47,294 nt of DNA, from NCBI RefSeq assembly GCF_003946385.1, contig NZ_RHOE01000015.1, forward strand, positions 1 to 47,294, written 5' to 3'. The notes beneath the pieces were generated by a model. It made no database searches and was not told the DNA's origin. It saw only the letters and a program-made list of their open reading frames with translations. The translations under genes and the position numbers were made by a program. Below, one piece after another: positions 24,802 through 34,076 of this stretch. The number at the start of each line of letters is the position of its first letter. The stretch's first letter is position 1. Origin of the DNA: Loigolactobacillus zhaoyuanensis. GTDB lineage: Bacteria; Bacillota; Bacilli; Lactobacillales; Lactobacillaceae.

Positions 24802-26238
24802 GTGTCTAATCTATTAACAAACCCGCAGCAGATAGCCTTATTACAGCAAAGTCAATTAGGTGTTGAAGTTGAAGAACACCGTATCACCCAAGCTGGTCGT
24901 CTTAGCCGCGCCGCGCATCCGGCCAATTTAGGTAGTCGTAGTTTTCATCCTTATTTTCAATCTGATTTTGCTGAAACACAGGCTGAATTAGTGACTGACC
25001 CGCATAGTTCCATCACTGCTTTAAGTAATCAATTAGAAACGCTACAAATAATTTTTACGCAATCGTTGCAACCAGGTGAACTGATCTGGCCATTATCATT
25101 GCCGCCAACAGTTAATAAAGCCGATCTCGATTTTATTGCAACACATTTCGAGCGACCGGCAAAACAAAAATACCGCGACTATTTACTTCAAAAATACGGC
25201 ATTCAGCATGAAATCACTACCGGCGCACACGTCAGCTTTAGCCTGCCACAAGAATTACTTGCCAATAAAAATATTGTACAGCGCAATGAACTTTATTTCC
25301 ATATTGTTCAGAATTTTATACTTTCACGCTGGCTGTTGACCTACTTATTCGGCGCAACGCCGCAAGCAACCCCAAATTACTTCACTGCGTTACCAGCCGT
25401 CTTACAGCAGCCGGTGCGTAGTATTCGTAATAGCCTGTATGGCTTCACCAATACGGCTTCTGAGCGGATACCCTATACTTCTCTAGCCGCTCATTTAAAC
25501 GCTATTAACACCGCCATTAACGCCGGCGATTTTTACTCTACTCATGAATTCTACGGGCCAGTTCGCCTAAAAAATCAGGCGCAACTTAGCGACTATCTGG
25601 ATAAAGGAATCGATTATCTGGAATTTCGTATTTTCGATCTCGACCCCTTTAGCTGCAATGGCATCAGCCAAACAACCCTGCGTTTCTTCAAAGTCTTTTT
25701 AAGCTATCTCGCGGTAAAACCACTACCAACAGATTTAGCGGCTGCATTAACCGCTGCACAACTAAAAAATCAACAAGTGGCTTGCGAAGTGCCGCAGAAC
25801 AGTTCCGCTTTTACAGCTGAGATGCAATTATGGCTGCAACAATTACAAAAATTCAGTAAAAGCTGGCCAGCTGACTATCAAAAAGCGGTCGCCACCATTG
25901 CCAATCGCGCTACACACCCTGAGCTGACCCCTAGTGCACAGATCATCCAGGCGACAACTCACCGCTCACTGATTGACTTTGCACGCAAACAAGCCCGCGC
26001 TTATCAACGCCAACGTTGGCAATATCCATTGCCAGAGGCTGTTGGATTAACGATCGAACAGCGCGAACTATTGATTGCTGCTTACCGCCGCGGATTACGC
26101 GTCAAACACGATAAGAATACTATTCTCTTATGCGACAACCAACAGACAGAAGTTCTGCAAGCACTGAAATTAACTGGCTTATCAGCTGACGCCAAGTTAG
26201 CCCAGTTGTTCCCTAATTCAACGCAAAAGAGTTCATAA
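24802..26238 (+). CDS. gshA: Glutamate-cysteine ligase family protein (paralogue 1)
   Basis: 478-aa enzyme of the proteobacterial-type GshA family (also the N-terminal half of bifunctional GshAB), which joins glutamate and cysteine to gamma-glutamylcysteine using ATP. The metal/ATP-site pair Glu22 and Glu24 is in GVEVEEHRI; other marks are TTGAHVSFSL, PVRSIRNSLYGF and YLEFRIFDLDPF. No C-terminal ATP-grasp glutathione synthetase domain. Start GTG 24802 chosen because GGTGAG lies four to five bases before it; GTG 24790 and 24793 lack a site. A second family member is at 34296-35678. Confidence 0.85.
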   Translation: MSNLLTNPQQIALLQQSQLGVEVEEHRITQAGRLSRAAHPANLGSRSFHPYFQSDFAETQAELVTDPHSSITALSNQLETLQIIFTQSLQPGELIWPLSLPPTVNKADLDFIATHFERPAKQKYRDYLLQKYGIQHEITTGAHVSFSLPQELLANKNIVQRNELYFHIVQNFILSRWLLTYLFGATPQATPNYFTALPAVLQQPVRSIRNSLYGFTNTASERIPYTSLAAHLNAINTAINAGDFYSTHEFYGPVRLKNQAQLSDYLDKGIDYLEFRIFDLDPFSCNGISQTTLRFFKVFLSYLAVKPLPTDLAAALTAAQLKNQQVACEVPQNSSAFTAEMQLWLQQLQKFSKSWPADYQKAVATIANRATHPELTPSAQIIQATTHRSLIDFARKQARAYQRQRWQYPLPEAVGLTIEQRELLIAAYRRGLRVKHDKNTILLCDNQQTEVLQALKLTGLSADAKLAQLFPNSTQKSS

Positions 26239-26249
26239 GCGGAACCAAA

Positions 26250-26303
26250 CAAATAGCGGCATACAATCCAATGATGATTTGGATTGTATGCCGCTATTTA
26301 AAA
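26250..26303. terminator. Bidirectional terminator
   Basis: AAATAGCGGCATACAATCC pairs perfectly with GGATTGTATGCCGCTATTT; it serves the convergent ligase and zinc-ribbon genes. Confidence 0.92.
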
Positions 26304-26343
26304 TTCATAATTACTTCATCAACTTGCTACCATATAAATAAAA

Positions 26344-28437
26344 CTAGTTTGCATTATTATCGGCAGTTTTTTGCTCATTATCACCAAAATCGATCACTTG
26401 TAAATTTTTGGTGCTGGTGGTCAGATGGGCACCAGTATAGCTATAAGTCTGGACTCGCGTTTGCAAGCCTGATGTTGCTACATAACTCGTGGTATAAGTT
26501 ACGTTAAAATTAACCGTCGTCTGATCATCATCGGTCAATACCTGATCAACTTGTACTTTGAAATCAGTTTGCTCAATATTGCTACCAGTAGCGCGAGCTT
26601 GGGTGATAAAAGTTGCTAGTTTCTTGTAAGCAGCAGCATCAGTCCCATTTTTGAAAAAGGCAGCTAATGCAGCAGTATCATTATTGTTAGTCGCATTAGT
26701 AGCACTACCAGCAGATTGATACAGTCGACTCAACAAATCCTGCGCTTGCGCTTTAGTCGGTACTGCGGTGAAATCAGCCTCAATATTTTGTTTCGCGTCT
26801 TTGGTTAACGTCACTGCCTTAGTTTTAACGGTTTTACCAGCAATTTTAGTCTCTAAATGTAACTTTGAATTAGCTTCCCAATTTAAAGCTGGCAGCGTTA
26901 ACTGGCCATTTTGCAACGTGCCCTTGTTTTGATTATTGACGTATACCGTTGCATTAGCTACATTACTGTGTACCGCCGGCGTCACGGGCTTTAACGTCAA
27001 ATCGATCGTTTGTGCGTCGGCTGCTAGAAAAGTTGGATGTACCGTTCGTGATAATGTTTTATCATCAGTTTGGGCTTCAACTTTCAAAGTATAAGTTCCG
27101 GGAATAAACGGCCCAATTTTTTGAGTCGATGCTGGGGTTTTGGCGGTCACATTTTGCCCATCCAGATAAATTGATGGCTCCGGCAGATCAGTTGTGATCG
27201 TTCGATAAGTCGGCGTGATCGTCAATTGATAGGCCGTAAAAATAAAGTGATGCCCATCTTTAATAAAACCCAGCGTGCCATCTTTAGTCGAATTTGACTT
27301 AGCTAGCTGAGTCTTACTAGTCTTCAAATATTGCGGATTAGCTTTAGTAAAGCGCACAAAAGGACGGCTATTCCCCGGTGTCAAACGAAGATCATTATTG
27401 CTGCTGACCATCACTTGGCTAACTTGGCTAGGATTATTCGTTGCCAAGACAGCGAAAGCCCGATTTAATTGTGCGTCACGACTGAAATACTGGCTACCGA
27501 ATAAAAAAGCGCCCAGTAAAATAACCACGACAATTAGCGCGATGATCCACCATTTACGTTTACTTTTATGCACACGTACCTTTTCTTCAGGCGCAACCTT
27601 TTTACTTGCTGACTTAGTCGTTGTTTCAGGTGCTGCCTCAGACTCAGCTTCTGCAGTATCAGCTTGTAACTTCATTGAAGCCGCTGCTCGCTCTTCCGGT
27701 GTGATCGTCCGCGGTGCTGTATATGTCGCATTATCAGCTGTTGATTCAGTTGTTTGCTCATGCCGTGCCATTCGCGTGGCTGGTTTAGCTGTATCATCAG
27801 CTGCTGCATCTGATTTAATTTGTAAGTCAGATGGCAAGAGATGCTCCCGTGGCTGTGTGCTATCGGTAGCCGCCCGTACCTGATCAACAATATCACTGAT
27901 ATCTTTAGTCTTATCGGCGATGTGTGCTTCACGCCGACTTGATAATGAAGCACTAGACTGCGGTTGTGCACTATCTGGCTGGCTTAAATTTTCAGGGTCT
28001 AACTGTTGGGTCGCGGCCCTTAATTTAGCCATGATCTCTTCTGGATTTTCATCGGCTTGGATCGATGATAAAATAGCTGCCGCTGAAGCCGCACTTTCTA
28101 TTACCCGCTCATCAACTTCAGGTAGCGCGCTATCTGGCGCGCTCGCTGCTGAAACAACCGCTGATTCAGCAACTGATTCGCTGGTTACTGCGCTGCTAGC
28201 CACTGTGGCCGCTGCTGAAGCGGCAGACACTTTAGTCGTCGCTGATGCCGAAGAAGTTGCTGGCTGTGGTCGGCCTTCACGATAAGCAATCAGATCATAG
28301 CCACAATTGGCACATTTCTTATCACTAGTCATGATCGGTGCGCCACAATTAGGACAGAAAAACTCTCCGGCACCTAGATCTCCAAGATCCGTCGCAAAAA
28401 GATGGGTATGCATTTTTAATTGTGACAATCGATTCAT
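26344..28437 (-). CDS. TcaA-like zinc-ribbon membrane protein
   Basis: About 697-aa protein: zinc ribbon with Cys28, Cys31, Cys42 and Cys45 (CPNCG, CANCG), a long Ala/Ser/Thr/Glu-rich low-complexity linker (about residues 60-285), one membrane helix (WWIIALIVVVILLGAFLFG, around residue 300) and a large extracellular part with repeated beta domains. This order matches the TcaA/YvbJ family, linked in staphylococci to cell-wall stress and glycopeptide sensitivity. Start at ATG 28437 because AAGGGG lies ten bases before it; ATG 28458 is also open. The linker is unusually long. Upstream lies a 156-aa gene of unknown function in the same direction. Confidence 0.78.
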   Translation of the reverse strand: MNRLSQLKMHTHLFATDLGDLGAGEFFCPNCGAPIMTSDKKCANCGYDLIAYREGRPQPATSSASATTKVSAASAAATVASSAVTSESVAESAVVSAASAPDSALPEVDERVIESAASAAAILSSIQADENPEEIMAKLRAATQQLDPENLSQPDSAQPQSSASLSSRREAHIADKTKDISDIVDQVRAATDSTQPREHLLPSDLQIKSDAAADDTAKPATRMARHEQTTESTADNATYTAPRTITPEERAAASMKLQADTAEAESEAAPETTTKSASKKVAPEEKVRVHKSKRKWWIIALIVVVILLGAFLFGSQYFSRDAQLNRAFAVLATNNPSQVSQVMVSSNNDLRLTPGNSRPFVRFTKANPQYLKTSKTQLAKSNSTKDGTLGFIKDGHHFIFTAYQLTITPTYRTITTDLPEPSIYLDGQNVTAKTPASTQKIGPFIPGTYTLKVEAQTDDKTLSRTVHPTFLAADAQTIDLTLKPVTPAVHSNVANATVYVNNQNKGTLQNGQLTLPALNWEANSKLHLETKIAGKTVKTKAVTLTKDAKQNIEADFTAVPTKAQAQDLLSRLYQSAGSATNATNNNDTAALAAFFKNGTDAAAYKKLATFITQARATGSNIEQTDFKVQVDQVLTDDDQTTVNFNVTYTTSYVATSGLQTRVQTYSYTGAHLTTSTKNLQVIDFGDNEQKTADNNAN

Positions 28438-28552
28438 GGACGGAAGGCCCCTTTTCATTTCATAATATTCAGTCTTTAATTAGCTACTATAAGAATAGCA
28501 TTAATTCCACCGTGCTTCAATTTCACTTTGGTAACAAATTAAGCGCGCTTAA

Positions 28553-29023
28553 CTATTCTTCCGCAGGTGCATCTGCTGCAGCTTGTAATTCGGTTAATTT
28601 CTCTGTGATCGCCGCATTAATTTTATCACTAATCAGTTGTGGTGACTGTAAAAATTCAACCACGCTGCTCATTTGATCGATGCGCATCCCTGAGGCATTT
28701 AAGTTTTCTGCCGTTGTGATCAAATATAGGTTTAGTGGGCGCTGTTCTTCAGCGTTGGTTAATAGCGCAATTTTATTGACTAGCTCGTATGGTAAATTAA
28801 TGATACCTGCTTGGAGTTCAATTGTTGCCGGAACCTCAAATGGTAAGTCGATTTTGATTTGACCAATTTTTTGTGCAGCTAATTGCGTTTGTAACTGGCT
28901 ATAAGCTGTTGTTAGTTTTTTTAGATCCGTTTTTTTAATATCGGTGGCTGTTAATTTAATGTCAGTCGTCGTATATTCTTCCGCGCGGATCGCCGCGATA
29001 AATTCTTGGCTTTGCATTTCCAT
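28553..29023 (-). CDS. Hypothetical protein, 156 aa
   Basis: Soluble protein without signal or membrane segment, rich in Ala, Thr, Ile and Gln, ending in an acidic Ala-rich tail. Start at ATG 29023 with GGAGG nine bases upstream, instead of the longer frame from 29044. I recognise no family. It lies about 115 bp upstream of the TcaA-like gene on the same strand, so the two may be cotranscribed. Confidence 0.7.
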   Translation of the reverse strand: MEMQSQEFIAAIRAEEYTTTDIKLTATDIKKTDLKKLTTAYSQLQTQLAAQKIGQIKIDLPFEVPATIELQAGIINLPYELVNKIALLTNAEEQRPLNLYLITTAENLNASGMRIDQMSSVVEFLQSPQLISDKINAAITEKLTELQAAADAPAEE

Positions 29024-29108
29024 TTGGTAAAACCTCCGCTTCAATATAACGATAGCTGTCGTCGTTATTTACCCGTCTAGTATAACCTACGATGCGACTT
29101 CCTACCAG

Positions 29109-29142
29109 AAAAAAAGTATGCCGTTAGCAAACGGCATACTTT
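29109..29142 (-). terminator. Terminator after the NAD(P)-binding protein gene
   Basis: AAAGTATGCCGTT/AACGGCATACTTT stem with a short loop; on the minus strand it ends in a long T-run. Confidence 0.88.
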
Positions 29143-29180
29143 CGTTCGTGATGAAAATCGATAATCAGCACCACAAATAA

Positions 29181-29822
29181 TTAAAAAGCTGTTTCAATTG
29201 GCGTGGTGCCGCTGACTAGTTCATAAATTTGTCCGTGCGTTTGCGGCTTGCTTAAAACGGTAACGATCGTAGCGGCAACGTCTGCGCGTGGGATTTGTTT
29301 GTTACTAGCCGTTGCTGGCTGTAAGGTGATTTGACCAGTGCCACCAGCGTTAGTTAAAGCGCCTGGCCGCAAAATTGTGTAGTTTAATTGCGTACGATGC
29401 TGTAACCACTCATCAGCGTAATATTTAGCCACATAGTAAGGCTCGATCCCAGTCTGTGCCCACTTATCCCGCTGATCCGCATAAAGCGCGCTGACGATCA
29501 CATAGCGCTTGACGCCAGCTTGTTCTGCAGCGATCATTGTTTTGACGGCACCATCTAAATCAATTTTTAACGTACCTGCACCACCATTAGCGCCACCGGA
29601 ACCAGCTGTGAATACCACATTGTCGACATCCTTAAAGGCTGTAGCCAATTCCTGTGGCGAACTAGTTAAATCAAATTGTCGTGGTTGCCCACCTAGCGCG
29701 CTTAAAGTTGCCGCTTGCTGTTGATCACGAATACCGGCCAATACTGGTTCACCCGTAGCCGCCAACTGTTCAGTTAATAATTGACCAATTTGACCGTGCG
29801 CACCTACAATAAATGTTGTCAT
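29181..29822 (-). CDS. NAD(P)H-binding atypical short-chain reductase
   Basis: 213-aa protein of the YwnB/NmrA-like group. N-terminal nucleotide-binding motif MTTFIVGAHGQIGQLL (GxxGxxG), then VVFTAGSGG, YVIVSALYAD and YYVAKYYADEWLQ with the Tyr-x-x-x-Lys pair, and ILRPGAL. Start at ATG 29822, seven bases after GGAGG; the longer frame to 29870 lacks a site. Divergent from a MarR regulator, a common arrangement for redox-responsive reductases of this group. Substrate unknown. Confidence 0.85.
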   Translation of the reverse strand: MTTFIVGAHGQIGQLLTEQLAATGEPVLAGIRDQQQAATLSALGGQPRQFDLTSSPQELATAFKDVDNVVFTAGSGGANGGAGTLKIDLDGAVKTMIAAEQAGVKRYVIVSALYADQRDKWAQTGIEPYYVAKYYADEWLQHRTQLNYTILRPGALTNAGGTGQITLQPATASNKQIPRADVAATIVTVLSKPQTHGQIYELVSGTTPIETAF

Positions 29823-29874
29823 GAAATTTACCTCCATTTTAATATTAGTTACCAGCAATAATTGCTTCAACTAC

Positions 29875-29910
29875 AGCATTTATGCTATGGTTTACCTTGA
29901 AACTAAGTTT
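29875..29910. promoter_or_regulatory. Palindromes in the reductase-MarR spacer
   Basis: AGCATTTATGCT (29875-29886, near-perfect) and AAACTAAGTTT (29900-29910, perfect) lie in the divergent spacer just upstream of the reductase gene: candidate binding sites for the adjacent MarR-type regulator. Confidence 0.35.
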
Positions 29911-30053
29911 AACGCAATATGACTAACAGCACCTAATCTTTTGACTGGAAACTATCAGCAAATCAGCTCATGATCCAATGAGCCAACGCCGATCTAAAAC
30001 ATAAAGCTTTACTACATAAAATTAATCTGATCATTGAGGGAGTATACATTACG

Positions 30054-30557
30054 ATGGACAAAATCAACTATTTTAAACAAGTCATTGAGCCAACTTTGTT
30101 ACAAGTCGCCACGACCACGGCTAGTAATAGTTCTTTTGAGCAAGAATGGTTGCTAAAACGCCTAAACACTACGCCAGAATGGCAGCAAGTACTCAATAAT
30201 TTACCATTATTATCACTTCACACTTTAGCCGATATTGGTAAAAATCAGCCGGTCAACGGTACCGAACTAACCGCCCACTTACAAGTTTCTAAAGGCGCAA
30301 TTTCCAAGACAGTGAATAAGTTGATCAAATTTTCGTTGATCGATAAATTCAAACGTACCGACAACCGCAAAGAAGTTTATTATTCATTAACCGAAAAAGG
30401 ACAACAATTAAATTATGCGCATCAGCAATTACATCAACAATTGGATCAACAGATGCAACAATTATTAGCTGGCTATCAGCCTGATCAATTAGAATTGGTT
30501 GCCCAATTTGTACAGCAGATTCAAGATCTACACAATGCACCGATTATCAGCGAGTAA
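30054..30557 (+). CDS. MarR-family transcriptional regulator
   Basis: 167-aa winged-helix regulator. Recognition region VNGTELTAHLQVSKGAISKTVNKLIKFSLI (about residues 65-95) followed by the wing KRTDNRKEVYYSLTEKGQQL; a long Gln-rich C-terminal helix. No cysteine in the usual sensing positions. GAGGGAG lies 11 bases before the ATG. Divergent from the NAD(P)-binding reductase, its likely target. Confidence 0.85.
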   Translation: MDKINYFKQVIEPTLLQVATTTASNSSFEQEWLLKRLNTTPEWQQVLNNLPLLSLHTLADIGKNQPVNGTELTAHLQVSKGAISKTVNKLIKFSLIDKFKRTDNRKEVYYSLTEKGQQLNYAHQQLHQQLDQQMQQLLAGYQPDQLELVAQFVQQIQDLHNAPIISE

Positions 30558-30568
30558 GTAACTGCTGA

Positions 30569-31600
30569 TCACAAACGCAGTCGTTGATATAGTTTACGCG
30601 CTTGTTGTGACAGCGAGACGCCAGTTTTACGATTGCTTAGTAAGATCACACCGGAATAACCATCTCGACTCATTGCCAAGCCAGCTTCGTAACTACTTTC
30701 CACGCCATGACTAACAACAAAGTCACGATAATTATAGAGTCCCCCACGGTAACTACCGTCAGTGGCGTTAAACAATGTTGCTACACTGGCCGGTTTCAGC
30801 AATTTATTTTGTTGAATCGCCTGTTCTAAACGAAAAAGATCAGTGACCGTGCTGTACATATTGCCTGTACCTAATTTACGATTCAAAGCGATTTTTGACT
30901 CATGGTCATGTACAAGATACGGCAAAAATGAATTAACTGCTTTGTAGGCAACGGTGGTCGTTGCTTCTTGTTGATAATCGGCTAGCATAAAACCCGTATG
31001 TTGTAATTTCAACGGTCGGATAATGCGTTGCTTAACCAAGGTTTGGTATGACTGCTGGGTGACTCGTTCGATAATTCCGGTCAACAATGTATAATTCACT
31101 GGCTCATAATTATGCTGGCCGATTGCTTTAACCTTTACATGCTGTGCGGCAAATTTGATCAATTGCGAATCGGATAACATAGTCTGGGCGTCAGTCATGC
31201 TATACAAACCTGAATTCATATCCAACATTTGCCGTAATGTGATTTGCTTACTGTGAGCAATTTGTGGATAGTAACGACTGAGAGGTGCATTTAATTGTAC
31301 TTTACCGGCTTGCACTAACTGCATGAACAGTACAGCAGTCAATACTTTTTGCGTCGAAGCGAGTTGATAATCAGAAGCCGTTGTGTTGGGTTGTAATTTC
31401 ATAAAATTAGCGTAACCATAGCTATGCTGTAAGATAGTCCGACCATCACGAATGATTAAAACACTACCAGTGAAATGCTGTTTTTTTAATTGTTGGTTAA
31501 CCTGCTGAATCTCAGTTGATCGACCAGCTGCTTGCACCGGAATTGAGCTACCCACCAGCACCAAAATCAGGCTGATCAGAATCATTGATCGTCGTTTCAT
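30569..31600 (-). CDS. Secreted serine hydrolase, beta-lactamase/PBP-like
   Basis: 343-aa protein of the class C beta-lactamase/DD-peptidase-like family. N-terminal signal peptide (MKRRSMILISLILVLVGSSIPVQA, likely cleaved after VQA), Ser82-x-x-Lys85 in LASTQKVL, an N-Y element (EPVNYTLL) in the place of YxN and HG (VSHGVES) in the place of the KTG-type triad. Start at ATG 31600 judged from GTGGTGAT upstream; an earlier ATG 31606 is also open. Probably acts on cell-wall peptides or as an esterase outside the cell. Lies downstream of the APC permease behind a terminator. Confidence 0.82.
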   Translation of the reverse strand: MKRRSMILISLILVLVGSSIPVQAAGRSTEIQQVNQQLKKQHFTGSVLIIRDGRTILQHSYGYANFMKLQPNTTASDYQLASTQKVLTAVLFMQLVQAGKVQLNAPLSRYYPQIAHSKQITLRQMLDMNSGLYSMTDAQTMLSDSQLIKFAAQHVKVKAIGQHNYEPVNYTLLTGIIERVTQQSYQTLVKQRIIRPLKLQHTGFMLADYQQEATTTVAYKAVNSFLPYLVHDHESKIALNRKLGTGNMYSTVTDLFRLEQAIQQNKLLKPASVATLFNATDGSYRGGLYNYRDFVVSHGVESSYEAGLAMSRDGYSGVILLSNRKTGVSLSQQARKLYQRLRL

Positions 31601-31631
31601 GCACATCACCACTTCCACTACTTCACAAAAT

Positions 31632-31661
31632 AAAAAGATTCGTACCAATAAAGTTACGAAC
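31632..31661 (-). terminator. Terminator after the APC permease
   Basis: On the minus strand TTCGTAAC, loop, GGTACGAA, then TCTTTTTATTTT. Confidence 0.7.
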
Positions 31662-31687
31662 CCGCTTATTCGGAGTTTAAATATTAT

Positions 31688-33286
31688 TTATGACTCATCC
31701 TTGACCTGTTGATTGACCTGAGCAGCAGCAACTAGTTCAGCGCTCTCCAACCGACTGGCAACACCCCAACGGTAAAAAATATACGCCACAATACTGATCA
31801 AAACAAAATCCCATGGATAATGTAACCAGCCGGTGCCACCAAATGGCCGACTACCTAAGTAAGAAACTAGTGATAGAAAGACTAAATACACGATCAGCCA
31901 TAAGCTCCCCTTTAACTGCTGCCGTAACTCAGGAAAGCCCTGCCGCCATTCATAATAAATATAAAACGGTACGCCTAGTAAAATAACCAAGATCACTTGG
32001 ATCGTTGTCGGCCACATCGCCCAGTAAGTCGCCAAGCTAGCTAGAATAAATGCCAGCGGCGCCACAACACGCAGCCATTTAGAGGCTACTGGCCGTTTAA
32101 AGTTAGGCCGTAGCTTTCGTAGCGAGATCACGGTCACCGGCCCAGTTAGATAAGCGATCAGCGTTGAGGTCGAAATTACACTAGCAAGCACGCTCCAATT
32201 GCGGAAAACGCTGACCATCAGCGCGCTGATCACTAGATTAGCAGCCATCGCTAAACGCGGTATCCCATAATGCCGATTCAAGCGTCCTAACCACTGAGGC
32301 ATATGTTTATTTTTTGCCATCGCCCACAGCGTCCGACTAGTCACCGCAACAAAGGTCACACCCGTTCCAAATGGCGAGACGAATGCGTCCAAGTACAACA
32401 AAATCGACCACCATTGTAGCCCCAATAAAATAGCAAGATCAGCGAATGGTGAAGCAAAATTCAGTCCATGCCAACCGCCTTGCGCTAACAAATGCGGTGG
32501 CACGCTGCCAATGAAAGTAACTTGCAATAATGTATAAATAACGGTACTGATCAGCAGTGAAATTGCGATCCCCCGGGCAACATTATGCCGTGAGTCCCGA
32601 ATTTCACTGCCCATATTGATCACCGTCTGAAAAGCGTTATATGAAAAAATAATTCCTGAAGCAGTTGTTGCTTTAAAAATAGCTGCACTACCACTAGGCG
32701 CAAAAGTTTGCCAGCTATGACCAAAATTAGCACGATGAAACCCAGACGCCAATAACAAAACAATCGTCAGCGCCGGTATCACCATTTTAAAAATGGCGAT
32801 CAGACTGGTGAAACGAGTCAATAATTTAACTGACCAGAAATTAAGCAGGGTAAAAGCGAGCATAAATAAAAAAACGATCAATAAACCAGATGTCGTTACA
32901 TCACCTTTAGCCACAAATGGGCGCGTCCAATTCGCCCATGCCCATGGCCACGAACTCATATATTGCACAGCTGCCACTGCTTCGATCGGGATGATCGTCA
33001 CCAGTGAGACCCAGTTGGCCCACGCAGCAATAAAACCGAGTAACGGGCCATGGCTATACTGGGCGTACCGACTCATGCCGCCACTTTCTGGAAACATCGC
33101 CCCTAATTCAACATAATTAAAGGCGATCGCCATGATCACAGCTGCACCGATCACCCAAGAAATAATCGCTGCTGGTCCAGCCACGGCGGCAGCTTCACCA
33201 GAACCAAAAAGCCAGCCAGAACCAATGATCGAGCTTAGCGCCAGCATTACCAATGAAAACAAACCAATTTTATGATGCTCTTCCAT
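31688..33286 (-). CDS. APC-family amino-acid permease
   Basis: 532-aa transporter with about 13-14 membrane segments. The N-terminal motif SSIIGSGWLFGSG (about residues 18-30) is the unwound helix that binds the substrate alpha-amino group in the APC superfamily, and MFPESGGMSRYAQYSHG follows in helix 2. Longer than the usual 440-480 residues because of additional C-terminal segments. Substrate not evident. Monocistronic; its upstream region is the 1-kb gene-free stretch. Confidence 0.88.
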   Translation of the reverse strand: MEEHHKIGLFSLVMLALSSIIGSGWLFGSGEAAAVAGPAAIISWVIGAAVIMAIAFNYVELGAMFPESGGMSRYAQYSHGPLLGFIAAWANWVSLVTIIPIEAVAAVQYMSSWPWAWANWTRPFVAKGDVTTSGLLIVFLFMLAFTLLNFWSVKLLTRFTSLIAIFKMVIPALTIVLLLASGFHRANFGHSWQTFAPSGSAAIFKATTASGIIFSYNAFQTVINMGSEIRDSRHNVARGIAISLLISTVIYTLLQVTFIGSVPPHLLAQGGWHGLNFASPFADLAILLGLQWWSILLYLDAFVSPFGTGVTFVAVTSRTLWAMAKNKHMPQWLGRLNRHYGIPRLAMAANLVISALMVSVFRNWSVLASVISTSTLIAYLTGPVTVISLRKLRPNFKRPVASKWLRVVAPLAFILASLATYWAMWPTTIQVILVILLGVPFYIYYEWRQGFPELRQQLKGSLWLIVYLVFLSLVSYLGSRPFGGTGWLHYPWDFVLISIVAYIFYRWGVASRLESAELVAAAQVNQQVKDES

Positions 33287-33475
33287 AAATAAATCCCCTT
33301 TACTTCACGAAAAATGATTGTTCAACTCAGGCAAAACCAGCGGGCTCAAACGGGGTGCATGTAAATAACTTAAGAGTTAAATTGTCTCATTGATTTTTAA
33401 TTTAGGCAAATTATTTTTCTGGTCAACTTAACTTAAACTACGATAAAAGTAAAATAGTCCTTTCCAAGGTTTGAC

Positions 33476-33829
33476 TGTAAGCAGAGTCAGTTAGCTTCCA
33501 TTCCGGCGCTGGCGTATGGAACGCGTGGCGCGTTGGACTTGCCGTACTTCGGCAATAGTCCAATCGACAACGGAAAGCAAGCTCTGTTTAGCAAATAAGT
33601 ACTAATTGCGATACTTGTAAATAGTGTTATTAAGAACGAGCGACAGTGATACGCCATCGCCTCCATTTCACCTTGGCAATTTTAGAACACTATTCATGAA
33701 TTGGGTTAAACATTTAGTTAGCTCACTTAGGATTAACCGACAGTTGTTAGTGACTCGTAGTTTTCAAGTAGATTATGTGCGCATAAAATATCGGCAAAAC
33801 AGTCACTAAACTGTTTTGCCGATATTTTA
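33476..33829 (+). ncRNA. Candidate structured RNA, plus-strand copy
   Basis: From about 33476 the plus strand folds into CAGAG/CTCTG closing a junction with CCAT/ATGG, AACGCG/CGCGTT and TTGGACT-GCCG/CGGC-AGTCCAA hairpins, then continues through GTTATTAAGAACGAG to the terminator at 33784-33829. The segment from about 33532 onward is homologous to the minus-strand copy. TAAAAT near 33450 could be a -10. No RNA family recognised; expression is not shown by sequence. Confidence 0.5.
33784..33829. terminator. Bidirectional terminator at the centre of the inverted elements
   Basis: AAAATATCGGCAAAACAG and CTGTTTTGCCGATATTTT pair perfectly around an 8-nt loop. It is the symmetry centre of the two homologous elements and can end transcripts from both sides. 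Confidence 0.85.
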
Positions 33830-34076
33830 CGTTCTAACTGCCACTAAACTTTGCGGCTTAAACAATCAATAATCGAACATTCAATTATTGCCTGCTGGAA
33901 TGAAGCTGCCAGTGAACCATTATCACTCGTTCTTAATAACTGAATTAGCAAGCATCAATACTAGCGCTTAATTCCTGAACAGAATCTGCTTCCCGTTGTC
34001 AATTGAACTAAGGCGGAAACCGCCAAGTTCAAGTCGCAGATGCATCGTCAGTTCTTGATAACGATTTGTGCTATTT
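33785..34076 (-). ncRNA. Candidate structured RNA, minus-strand copy
   Basis: Read on the minus strand from about 34076: TTGAACT-GGCGG/CCGCC-AGTTCAA hairpin, then GACAACGGGAAGCA, TTCTGTT, GTTATTAAGAACGAG and the shared terminator. These blocks occur in the same order in the plus-strand copy (GACAACGGAAAGCA, CTCTGTT, GTTATTAAGAACGAG), with divergence between. TATAAT on the minus strand at 34200-34205 is a possible -10. Candidate only. Confidence 0.5.

Noticed and set aside
25136-25339. Open frame inside the first glutamate-cysteine ligase gene
   Set aside because: Out-of-frame overlap with a well-supported gene, no ribosome site, no family resemblance.
27398-28285. Plus-strand open frames opposite the TcaA-like gene
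   Set aside because: They are antisense shadows of the Ala/Ser-rich low-complexity linker; composition explains the open frames.
33624-33809. 61-codon plus-strand frame in the 1-kb gap
   Set aside because: Lies inside the structured element, ends in the terminator hairpin, no ribosome site; the minus-strand homologue does not keep the frame.
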